Shown here piece by piece: positions 1 to 6,637 of a DNA stretch of 6,637 bases. Within the stretch, counting starts at the first letter, position 1. The number at the start of each line of letters is the position of its first letter. The stretch is from assembly GCA_003648875.1 (NCBI GenBank), contig QMQC01000104.1:1-6637 (forward strand), read 5' to 3'. The DNA comes from Actinomycetota bacterium. Its GTDB lineage: Bacteria > Actinomycetota > Acidimicrobiia > Spongiisociales > UBA5794. Position numbers and translations under genes: made by a program. The notes beneath the pieces were generated by a model. The model was not told the origin of the DNA. It did no database searches and saw only the letters and a program-made list of their open reading frames with translations.

Positions 1-614
1 CGCAGATCGACAAGGAAGTCGGTGACTTCGCTCAGCATCGGCCCGCCGAGAACCGCGTCTGCAACTCTGAGTATCGGCTTTGCGGTGAATCGATAGAGCA
101 AGCGCCGTCCGGGAAGATTCGAGCCGGTGAGCCATCTGAGGAGCTTGCCTGACATCAGGTCGTTTGCCATGGCAGGTGCCTGAAAGAAGTCGATGCCCCC
201 TCCCGAGGGTGGTGTATCCACAACGATGACATCGAACTGTTTGGTCTCGATGTACTCCGCCATTCGTTCCCCCGCCGCATAGGATTGTGCCGCAGGAAAG
301 CGATCTGCCAGGGCCTGGAAATAGGGGTTGGCAAGGAGTCGCTCTCCGATCTCTGGATCAGCGTATCTGTGGATGATTGCTTCCCAGGAAGCCGACGCGT
401 CGAGCATCGCTGCCCACATGCCGTCAGCACCCTCGATGCGGACGGGCGTGTCCCCGAGTTCCTGGATTCCCAATGCATCAGCGAGCCGTTTCGCCGGGTC
501 GATCGTGAGCACGAGCGTCGGTCTTCCTTGCTGACAGATCGCGGCGCCGAGCGCGGCCGACAGCGTCGTCTTTCCAACCCCCCCTGCTCCAGTGACGATG
601 ACTGTCGTTGTCAT
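1..614 (-). CDS. ArsA/Get3-family ATPase, Rv3680 (BagB)-like, 3' end cut by window edge
   Basis: Only the N-terminal 204 residues are in the window; the frame is open to the left edge with no stop. The start is ATG at 614, which overlaps the TGA of the upstream ATPase gene as ATGA, so translation is probably coupled. Visible motifs are a P-loop GAGGVGKTT (residues 9-17), a switch-I-like TIDPAKRLA (38-46) and a Walker-B/switch-II segment VIVVDTPPSGGG (129-140) followed by IDFFQAP. These match cytosolic ArsA/Get3-type P-loop ATPases, and the TGAGGVGKTT form resembles the second gene of the actinobacterial pair (Rv3680 type, from memory). Residue 10 is Ala where classical ArsA/Get3 and MinD proteins have the signature lysine (GKGGVGKT). 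It probably forms a heterodimer with its neighbour. The substrate or client is unknown. Arsenite export is unlikely, because no arsB, arsC or arsR lies nearby. Family assignment is firm; function is not. Confidence 0.88.
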   Translation of the reverse strand, partial: MTTTVIVTGAGGVGKTTLSAALGAAICQQGRPTLVLTIDPAKRLADALGIQELGDTPVRIEGADGMWAAMLDASASWEAIIHRYADPEIGERLLANPYFQALADRFPAAQSYAAGERMAEYIETKQFDVIVVDTPPSGGGIDFFQAPAMANDLMSGKLLRWLTGSNLPGRRLLYRFTAKPILRVADAVLGGPMLSEVTDFLVDL

Positions 615-1471
615 GGAGAAGAACCGATTCTGTCAGCGAGCTGCTCTGCTACCTCGCCGGGAGTGAAGACACCGAACAGATATGGAAGCGCTGATCGGTG
701 CGCAAGCTCGTTCGCCCAGTAGGTCTGCTCAACTTCGAGATCGAGTTGCAGCGTCGCAGCCTCACGAACCGGCCCATCTCCCAGATGTTCGAGCTCAGAC
801 CTGGACATTCCCGATGACCCAAGCATGCGGTTGAGCACGACCATCGGGTCCGGGCCGAGCGACTCATCCCTGATGGCGGCGATTGCTTCCAGGGTCTCGA
901 GTGTCGGCAGCTCGGCAGGTGTCGTGACCAGCTGGATCGAGGTCACGTTGGTGTCCTTCAGAGTCGCCTCGAGTCGGCTTGCCAATCGACGCACGTTCCC
1001 TGTTGGTACGAGCTCAGCAATGGTCCGCGGTGCCCGGAGATATGACTGGAACTGTCCCAGTGAGGGCGCGTCGACGACGACCACATCCCACTTTCCCGAC
1101 CGCGTCTCGTAGATCGGCTTTCCGATGCTGACGATTTCTCGCACACCTGGAGCGGTGTCAGCCAGAACGGAGAGCGCTGAGCTGAGTTGGCGGGTGGGAG
1201 CACCCTGGGGAACGTGTAGCTGCGCCTTGAGATACTCGTCAAGTGCATCGGATCGGTTCATGGCCATGGCAAACAGTCCCGGTCGAACTTCGACGGGGCT
1301 GTAACCAAGCTTCAGAGCTCGGAGATGGGCTGCGAGTCCCGTCTGTCCGACCATGTCGATGGCGAGCACCCTGTGACCGCGTCGTGCGAAGTCGATCGCG
1401 GTTGCTGCGGCTACCGCAGACTTTCCGGTTCCCCCTTTTCCCGAAACGAATGTGAGGCGGGTCAGAGGCAT
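611..1471 (-). CDS. ArsA/Get3-family ATPase, Rv3679 (BagA)-like
   Basis: This encodes 286 residues, shorter than most ArsA/Get3 proteins (roughly 300-400). The N-terminus has a deviant Walker A, GKGGTGKS (11-18), which keeps the signature lysine K12. The switch-I position reads AIDMVGQTG (37-45), without the Asp-Pro of a normal DPA motif. VVVVDAPSLG (130-139) fits the Walker-B/switch-II strand, and VVLNRM (211-216) supplies the Asn expected near the adenine. The stretches APGVREIVSIGKPI and LVTTPAELPTLETLEAI recall mycobacterial Rv3679, whose partner is Rv3680 (reported as Get3 homologues BagA/BagB, from memory). It is the first gene of a two-gene unit, its TGA overlapping the next ATG. No Shine-Dalgarno sequence precedes the ATG, but TACTCT lies 7 nt upstream, suggesting a leaderless mRNA. 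It is likely cytosolic, with role unknown. Confidence 0.9.
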   Translation of the reverse strand: MPLTRLTFVSGKGGTGKSAVAAATAIDFARRGHRVLAIDMVGQTGLAAHLRALKLGYSPVEVRPGLFAMAMNRSDALDEYLKAQLHVPQGAPTRQLSSALSVLADTAPGVREIVSIGKPIYETRSGKWDVVVVDAPSLGQFQSYLRAPRTIAELVPTGNVRRLASRLEATLKDTNVTSIQLVTTPAELPTLETLEAIAAIRDESLGPDPMVVLNRMLGSSGMSRSELEHLGDGPVREAATLQLDLEVEQTYWANELAHRSALPYLFGVFTPGEVAEQLADRIGSSP

Positions 1472-1478
1472 CGATCCG

Positions 1479-1484
1479 AGAGTA
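1479..1484 (-). promoter_or_regulatory. Candidate -10 box for a leaderless ATPase-pair mRNA
   Basis: Read on the minus strand, TACTCT (TAnnnT form) ends 7 nt before the ATG at 1471, so transcription would begin at or next to the start codon. No good -35 hexamer is seen at normal spacing, and no purine-rich Shine-Dalgarno sequence lies in the preceding bases. The rest of the gap (1485-1602) shows no clear terminator for boxB and no small gene that I can support. A TAnnnT hexamer is common by chance, so this is tentative. Confidence 0.35.
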
Positions 1485-1602
1485 GCCAGGTGTTCCGCTC
1501 TGTGAGGATGACGATGCGGCTTGTGGGCGGTCCTTCAATGGTCGCACGGCATCTGTGATGATTGAACTGTGTAGCCGTCCAAAGAGTGTGCTGCGCGGCG
1601 CC

Positions 1603-3072
1603 TCAGACGGTGCCGGGGATCTGCACGTATTCGAACTCGACGGGCTGGCCTCCGATGCCCTTCCGGGGCGGGGCGATCCACGACGCGAACTCGCCAGGCG
1701 TCGTCACCTGCTGCATCAGGACCTCGATGAACTCCTTGTCACCGTCACCAGGCAGGTACTCGGCGGAACGCGCATTCCATGTGATCTCGTCAACGAACTC
1801 CCCTTGAGGGGTCACGTGGTGGTCAGCGAACTCGCCGACCTTGCGGTGGAACGCTATGTGGGGAAGGCTCAGTTCGAAGTCGATACCGGCATCTGTGATG
1901 TAGCGATTCCAGCGCCGCAGGCCACCCCCGCAATCCGCGACGTAGTCGTCGCGAAGCCTCGCGTTGAGAGCGTTGAGAGCCGGTACATCGATCTCACGAA
2001 AGCCACCATCGACGTACTTGGTCACGGGATAGGTGGATTCCACGAGCTGGTGGTCGTCGTCCAAGGCTGTCTCGTGGTAGCGGCCCTTCAACCCCGCGTG
2101 GAAGGCGTTCGCCGCGTTCGTCGACTCTTCCGATCCGAAGAGATCGAGCGTGAGAGAGAAATGGAGGTTGAGTTTCTGCTGGATGAGGGGCAGGTCGATG
2201 ACCTCGAGGGCCCTGATCTGCTCTGTGTCATAGGGGTCCTCGATACCTGCGTCGCGCATAGCCTCAGCTGTCCGTTTGACGATGCGGCCGACACCAGTGG
2301 CGCCAACGAACATGTGATGTGCCTCTTCGGCAAGCATGAAACGGCATGTACGCGAGAGTGGGTCAAAACCGGATTGGGCGAGCGCCTCAAGCTGCATCTT
2401 CCCGTCGCGGTCGGTGAAATAGGTGAATAGGAAGAAGGACAGCCAATCGGGTGTCTCCTCGTTGAAGGCGCCGAGCATCCGGGGACGGTCAGCGTCGCCG
2501 GAACGGCGGCGGAGCAGCTCTTCAGCTTCCTCACGGCCGTCGCGTCCGAAGTAACGTTGGAGGAGATAGACCATCGCCCACAGATGACGGCCCTCCTCGA
2601 CGTTGACCTGGAATAGGTTCCGCATGTCGTAGAACGATGGGGCGGTGCGACCGAGGAATCGCTGTTGCTCGACTGATGCTGGCTCGGTATCTCCTTGAAT
2701 CACGATGAGGCGTCGAAGCATCGCCCGATACGCTCCGGGAACTTCCTGCCACGCGGGTTGTCCCTTGTGTTCACCGAAAGGGATCGTGCGTCCCTCTTCT
2801 GGCGGGGCGAGGAGGATTCCCCATCGGTACTCCGGCATCTTCACATAGTCGAATTGAGCCCAGCCGTCCCTCTCCACGCTCACCGCGGTGCGCAGCCACA
2901 CTTCGGTTTCCTGAAACGGGGTTTCATCGATGAATCCGGAGGGTCCCATGGCGACCCACCATTCGAGGTATTTCGGGTACCACCGTTCAAGTGCTCGCAG
3001 GAGCCTCGGATCGTCGGCAAGTCCGACATTGTTTGGCATGAGCGTCGTGTAGTCGATAGTGCTCTCGGCCAT
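1603..3072 (-). CDS. boxB: Benzoyl-CoA 2,3-epoxidase, diiron oxygenase subunit BoxB
   Basis: BoxB is the oxygenase component that converts benzoyl-CoA, O2 and NADPH-derived electrons to 2,3-epoxy-benzoyl-CoA (EC 1.14.13.208) in the cytosol. The protein has 489 residues, slightly longer than the roughly 475 of proteobacterial BoxB. The family N-terminus is clear (IDYTTLMPNNVGLADDPRLL, then YVKMPEYRWGI around 77-86). Likely diiron ligands are E130 (GDTEPASVEQQ), E160 and H163 (VEEGRH), D221 (FTDRDGK), and E250 and H253 (EEAHHMF). All six sit at a constant +10 offset from the Azoarcus evansii ligands as I remember them, so the site looks complete. It is the second gene of a boxC-boxB unit, 15 bp after boxC, with a strong Shine-Dalgarno sequence GGAAGGGG 7 nt before the ATG. 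It ends in TGA. No boxA follows it. Confidence 0.97.
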   Translation of the reverse strand: MAESTIDYTTLMPNNVGLADDPRLLRALERWYPKYLEWWVAMGPSGFIDETPFQETEVWLRTAVSVERDGWAQFDYVKMPEYRWGILLAPPEEGRTIPFGEHKGQPAWQEVPGAYRAMLRRLIVIQGDTEPASVEQQRFLGRTAPSFYDMRNLFQVNVEEGRHLWAMVYLLQRYFGRDGREEAEELLRRRSGDADRPRMLGAFNEETPDWLSFFLFTYFTDRDGKMQLEALAQSGFDPLSRTCRFMLAEEAHHMFVGATGVGRIVKRTAEAMRDAGIEDPYDTEQIRALEVIDLPLIQQKLNLHFSLTLDLFGSEESTNAANAFHAGLKGRYHETALDDDHQLVESTYPVTKYVDGGFREIDVPALNALNARLRDDYVADCGGGLRRWNRYITDAGIDFELSLPHIAFHRKVGEFADHHVTPQGEFVDEITWNARSAEYLPGDGDKEFIEVLMQQVTTPGEFASWIAPPRKGIGGQPVEFEYVQIPGTV

Positions 3073-3079
3073 CCTCAGA

Positions 3080-3087
3080 CCCCTTCC
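3080..3087 (-). promoter_or_regulatory. Strong ribosome binding site of boxB
   Basis: On the minus strand GGAAGGGG directly follows the TAA stop of boxC and lies 7 nt before the boxB ATG at 3072. It fixes the boxB start and shows that boxB is translated from the boxC mRNA. This contrasts with boxC itself, which has no visible Shine-Dalgarno sequence. Confidence 0.8.
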
Positions 3088-4737
<1,650 letters not shown>

Positions 4738-4743
4738 GTTGCG

Positions 4744-4752
4744 AGCGTAACA
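4744..4752 (-). promoter_or_regulatory. Candidate extended -10 promoter of boxCB
   Basis: Minus-strand TGTTACGCT fits an extended -10 (TGn followed by TAnnnT) and ends 6 nt before the boxC ATG. That spacing would place the transcription start at the ATG, giving a leaderless mRNA, which agrees with the lack of a Shine-Dalgarno sequence. A TTGACC occurs further upstream on the same strand, but 32 nt from TACGCT, too far to serve as its -35. Tentative. Confidence 0.42.
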
Positions 4753-4816
4753 GCGGCCATATCTGGCGTTGTCGGACGGGCGGTCAAGTGATGTTGGGTA
4801 GCCGAAGTGGGAGCTC

Positions 4817-4825
4817 TGCTACGGT
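4817..4825 (+). promoter_or_regulatory. Candidate extended -10 promoter of the benzoate-CoA ligase gene
   Basis: TGCTACGGT fits TGn followed by TAnnnT, about 42 nt before the GTG start, leaving a short leader with room for the Shine-Dalgarno sequence. The best -35-like hexamer, TTGGGT at 4794-4799, has a 20-nt spacer, longer than ideal. It lies about 65 bp from the oppositely oriented candidate for boxC. Tentative. Confidence 0.35.
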
Positions 4826-4853
4826 GGCGATGGAACCCAGACATGCGGAGCCA

Positions 4854-4859
4854 AGGGAG
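4854..4859 (+). promoter_or_regulatory. Ribosome binding site supporting the GTG start of the ligase
   Basis: AGGGAG lies 8 nt before GTG at 4868, a normal spacing. It supports GTG as the start; the ATG at 4843 just upstream is in another frame. Confidence 0.75.
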
Positions 4860-4867
4860 AAGCAATC

Positions 4868-6439
4868 GTGATTGAGCACACCGTGGCAGTCACGGCGGAG
4901 GAGCTGACCTTTGCTCAGACGTTCAATGTTGCCGTGCCATTCATCGACAGGAACATCGCAGAGGGAAGGGCCGAGAAGGTCGCCATCCGCACGACCCACG
5001 GCGAAGAGATCACCTACGGGGAATTGGTCGACGGAGTGAACAGGGCGGGGAACGCCCTCAAGGATCTGGGTCTTGTCAGCGGGGACAGGGTCCTCATGGT
5101 GGTCAAGGATGATCCCATCTTCTACTACATCTTCTGGGGTGCCATCAAAGCGGGGCTCATCCCCGTCCCGCTCAATACGCTGCTGAGGGCCAGCGACTAT
5201 GAATTCGTCCTGAGCGACTCACTGGCGGCTGCAGTCATATGGTCCCCTGAGTACGACGACGAGGTCGTGCCTGCGCTTGACGCTGTCACCCCGGGTCCGG
5301 CCCATCGAATCCGGACCGAAGGGGTCGGTGAAACGATGCGATCCCTCTTGGAGGACGCGTCGCGAGATCTTGAGCCGTTCGCGTCATCCTCGCTCGACGA
5401 CTGCTTCTGGCTGTACTCGTCGGGGTCGACGGGCAACCCGAAGGGTGCGATTCACCGCCACCGTGACATGGTGGTCACATCCCAGAGATATGGTGTCGAG
5501 ACGCTTGGCGCCAGAGAAGACGACGTGTTCTTCTCAGCTGCCAAGCTGTTCTTCGCATACGGTCTCGGGAACGGCATGACTTTCCCACTGTGGGTTGGTG
5601 GTACGGCGATTCTCTTCGACGGCAGGCCCACCCCGGAGACGACTTTCGAAGTCATCGGTCAGTTGTGTCCGACGTTGTATTTTGGCGTGCCGACACTGTA
5701 TGCAGCACAGTTGGCGGCGTATGACGAGCTTGAACCCGATACGTCGTCCATACGGTTGTGCGTGTCTGCGGGGGAGGCCTTGCCACCGGACCTCCTGAGC
5801 CGGTGGAAGGAGCGCACCGGGCTCGACATTCTCGACGGTATCGGATCGACCGAACTGTTACACATCTTCATCTCCAACCTACCCGGAGATATTCGGCCCG
5901 GTGCCACTGGCAAGCCTGTCCCTGGTTATGAGGCTCGGATCGTTGACGAGGACGGCAATGACGTGTCCGTCGGAACGGTCGGGCGTCTCCTCGACCGCGG
6001 GCAATCGGCATCCAGGGCTTACTGGAACAACGCCGTGAAGACAGCAGCAACGATGCTTGGCGACGACTGGCTCGACACCGGTGACACATATGTGTGCGAT
6101 GAGGACGGCTACTTCTACTACCAGGGACGAAGCGACGACATGATGAAGGTGGGTGGAATCTGGACGTCGCCGTTCGAGATTGAAGCCAAACTCATGGAGC
6201 ATGCGCTTGTCCTCGAGGCGGCGATCATCGGTCGTAAGGATGACGCAGATCTGGTGAAACCGGCGGCGATCATCGTTCTCACTGACGCCTCGGCAGCAAG
6301 CGAGGACTTGAAGGGTGAGCTGCGTACTCTGTGCAAGGAGGGTCTTGCCCCATACAAATACCCTCGCTGGATCGAGTTCGTCGATGACCTGCCGAAGACC
6401 GCAACCGGCAAGATCCAGAGATTCAAGCTTCGGGGGTGA
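4868..6439 (+). CDS. bclA: Benzoate-CoA ligase (AMP-forming)
   Basis: This cytosolic enzyme activates benzoate with ATP and CoA to benzoyl-CoA, AMP and PPi (EC 6.2.1.25), the entry step that supplies BoxB and BoxC. The protein has 523 residues, normal for the family. ANL-superfamily motifs are present in order: phosphate loop YSSGSTGNPKG (183-193), GIGSTE (324-329), WLDTGD (401-406), hinge GRSDDMMKVGG (420-430) and the adenylation lysine K515 in PKTATGKIQR (509-518). The benzoate pocket looks kept: A230-Y231 in FFAYGLGN and H332-I333 in LLHIFISNLPG correspond to the Ala-Tyr and His-Ile pairs described for BadA-type ligases (from memory). The segment GDIRPGATGKPVPGYEARIVDEDG is also typical of benzoate-CoA ligases. 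It starts at GTG with AGGGAG 8 nt upstream. It diverges from boxC across 130 bp, so joint control is likely. Related substrates such as fluorobenzoate or aminobenzoate cannot be excluded from sequence. Confidence 0.94.
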   Translation: MIEHTVAVTAEELTFAQTFNVAVPFIDRNIAEGRAEKVAIRTTHGEEITYGELVDGVNRAGNALKDLGLVSGDRVLMVVKDDPIFYYIFWGAIKAGLIPVPLNTLLRASDYEFVLSDSLAAAVIWSPEYDDEVVPALDAVTPGPAHRIRTEGVGETMRSLLEDASRDLEPFASSSLDDCFWLYSSGSTGNPKGAIHRHRDMVVTSQRYGVETLGAREDDVFFSAAKLFFAYGLGNGMTFPLWVGGTAILFDGRPTPETTFEVIGQLCPTLYFGVPTLYAAQLAAYDELEPDTSSIRLCVSAGEALPPDLLSRWKERTGLDILDGIGSTELLHIFISNLPGDIRPGATGKPVPGYEARIVDEDGNDVSVGTVGRLLDRGQSASRAYWNNAVKTAATMLGDDWLDTGDTYVCDEDGYFYYQGRSDDMMKVGGIWTSPFEIEAKLMEHALVLEAAIIGRKDDADLVKPAAIIVLTDASAASEDLKGELRTLCKEGLAPYKYPRWIEFVDDLPKTATGKIQRFKLRG

Positions 6440-6445
6440 CAGAAG

Positions 6446-6547
6446 CAGTCTTCAGTTGACAGTTGACAGTTGACAGTCGGCACGGGCGCTCCGACCGCGA
6501 GCAAGTCCTCTTTCTGACTGTGAACTGAAGACTGGCGACTGTGAACT
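6446..6547. repeat. Intergenic repeat element with imperfect 18-bp inverted repeats
   Basis: The arms are 6446-6463 and 6517-6534. CAGTCTTCAGTT on the left pairs perfectly with AACTGAAGACTG on the right; after one mismatch ACAGT pairs with ACTGT, giving 17 of 18 matches around a 53-nt interior. The right side adds an 11-bp direct repeat, GACTGTGAACT, at 6516-6526 and 6537-6547. The left side carries the heptamer array. It begins 7 bp after the ligase stop and could be a dispersed palindromic repeat family. It lacks the compact GC stem and T-run of an intrinsic terminator. Confidence 0.75.
6454..6474 (+). repeat. Tandem heptamer array, three copies of AGTTGAC
   Basis: Three exact head-to-tail copies of AGTTGAC lie at 6454-6460, 6461-6467 and 6468-6474, followed by a partial copy AGT. 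The period of 7 rules out a frame-preserving coding repeat. It resembles the short tandemly repeated heptamers known from intergenic regions of cyanobacteria and other bacteria. It forms part of the left arm of the larger inverted-repeat element. Confidence 0.9.
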
Positions 6548-6578
6548 TCCACCCGGTTTGCGCGACACGAGGTCGGTA

Positions 6579-6637
6579 ATGCAAACTGCTCCCATGGATG
6601 TCAACTTCTTCGATCGTGAGATCGAGACGCTTCCCAC
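6579..6637 (+). CDS. Start of a probable phenylacetate-CoA-ligase-like gene, cut by right edge
   Basis: Only 19 codons are present, reading MQTAPMDVNFFDREIETLP, then an incomplete codon. The phrase FFDREIETLP resembles the N-terminus of phenylacetate-CoA ligase (PaaK) family proteins, which commonly open with a (Y/F)FDxEIETLPR-like motif. ATG at 6579 is preferred because GAGGT (6569-6573) lies 5 nt upstream; an in-frame ATG at 6594 has no Shine-Dalgarno sequence. It follows the ligase gene on the same strand after 139 bp. If correct, it would be a second aryl-CoA ligase beside the box genes. So few residues make the assignment provisional. Confidence 0.5.
   Translation, partial: MQTAPMDVNFFDREIETLP

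Noticed and set aside
1..1471. Arsenic resistance operon
   Set aside because: The ATPases are ArsA-like by fold only. They lack the metal-binding cysteines expected of ArsA in the visible parts, and no arsB, arsC, arsD or arsR is present.
1472..1602. Intrinsic terminator after boxB
   Set aside because: GGCGCC just past the stop is a short palindrome, but there is no extended stem and no T-run on the minus strand.
1547..1900. 14-bp direct repeat CGGCATCTGTGATG at 1547-1560 and 1887-1900
   Set aside because: One copy is ordinary boxB coding sequence (YITDAG) and the other lies in the gap after boxB. A single 14-mer match in a window this size is expected by chance roughly one time in ten, and nothing around it is duplicated.
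1555..2430. Plus-strand open frame of 291 codons antisense to boxB
   Set aside because: It lies within the boxB coding region on the opposite strand and has no recognisable domain; a shadow frame.
4756..4767. Small inverted repeat GCCA-TATC-TGGC in the divergent region
   Set aside because: The arms are only 4 bp and do not extend; too weak to call an operator.
6454..6547. CRISPR array
   Set aside because: The repeats are 7 and 11 bp, with no regular 28-37 bp repeat and spacer pattern and no cas genes.
6452..6637. Minus-strand small frame across the repeat element
   Set aside because: Its peptide is largely a translation of the heptamer and palindrome repeats, a common source of spurious small proteins, and it conflicts with the plus-strand ligase-like start.

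Overview
The window looks like a piece of a high-GC bacterial chromosome carrying part of an aerobic, CoA-dependent benzoate degradation (box) cluster. The most likely host is an actinomycete, possibly an uncultivated Acidimicrobiia-type lineage. Three things suggest this: two tandem ArsA/Get3-like ATPase genes of the type paired in Actinomycetota (Mycobacterium Rv3679/Rv3680-like), the base composition, and TAnnnT boxes sitting 6-7 nt before start codons that lack a Shine-Dalgarno sequence, as in leaderless actinobacterial transcripts. The taxonomic assignment is an inference.

Layout, left to right. Positions 1-1471 (minus strand) hold two ArsA/Get3-family ATPase genes overlapping by ATGA; the downstream one runs off the left edge. 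After a 131-bp gap, 1603-4737 (minus strand) holds a tight two-gene unit, boxC then boxB (15 bp apart), encoding the ring-cleaving lyase and the diiron oxygenase component of the box pathway. A 130-bp divergent intergenic region separates boxC from a plus-strand benzoate-CoA ligase gene (4868-6439). After that come a small repeat-rich, partly palindromic intergenic element (6446-6547) and the first 19 codons of another plus-strand gene, whose N-terminus resembles phenylacetate-CoA ligases (6579 to the right edge).

How the genes work together. The ligase makes benzoyl-CoA from benzoate, CoA and ATP. BoxB, with a reductase partner (BoxA in known systems), epoxidises benzoyl-CoA to the 2,3-epoxide. 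BoxC opens the ring hydrolytically, giving 3,4-dehydroadipyl-CoA semialdehyde and formate. boxA and the semialdehyde dehydrogenase gene boxD are not in the window. The ATPase pair has no known link to benzoate metabolism and may be a neighbour only.

All full-length genes appear intact. I see no tRNA, rRNA, insertion sequence, CRISPR array or phage feature. I did not find a system I would call new; the best leads are the complementary motif losses in the ATPase pair, the repeat element after the ligase, and the lack of an adjacent boxA.
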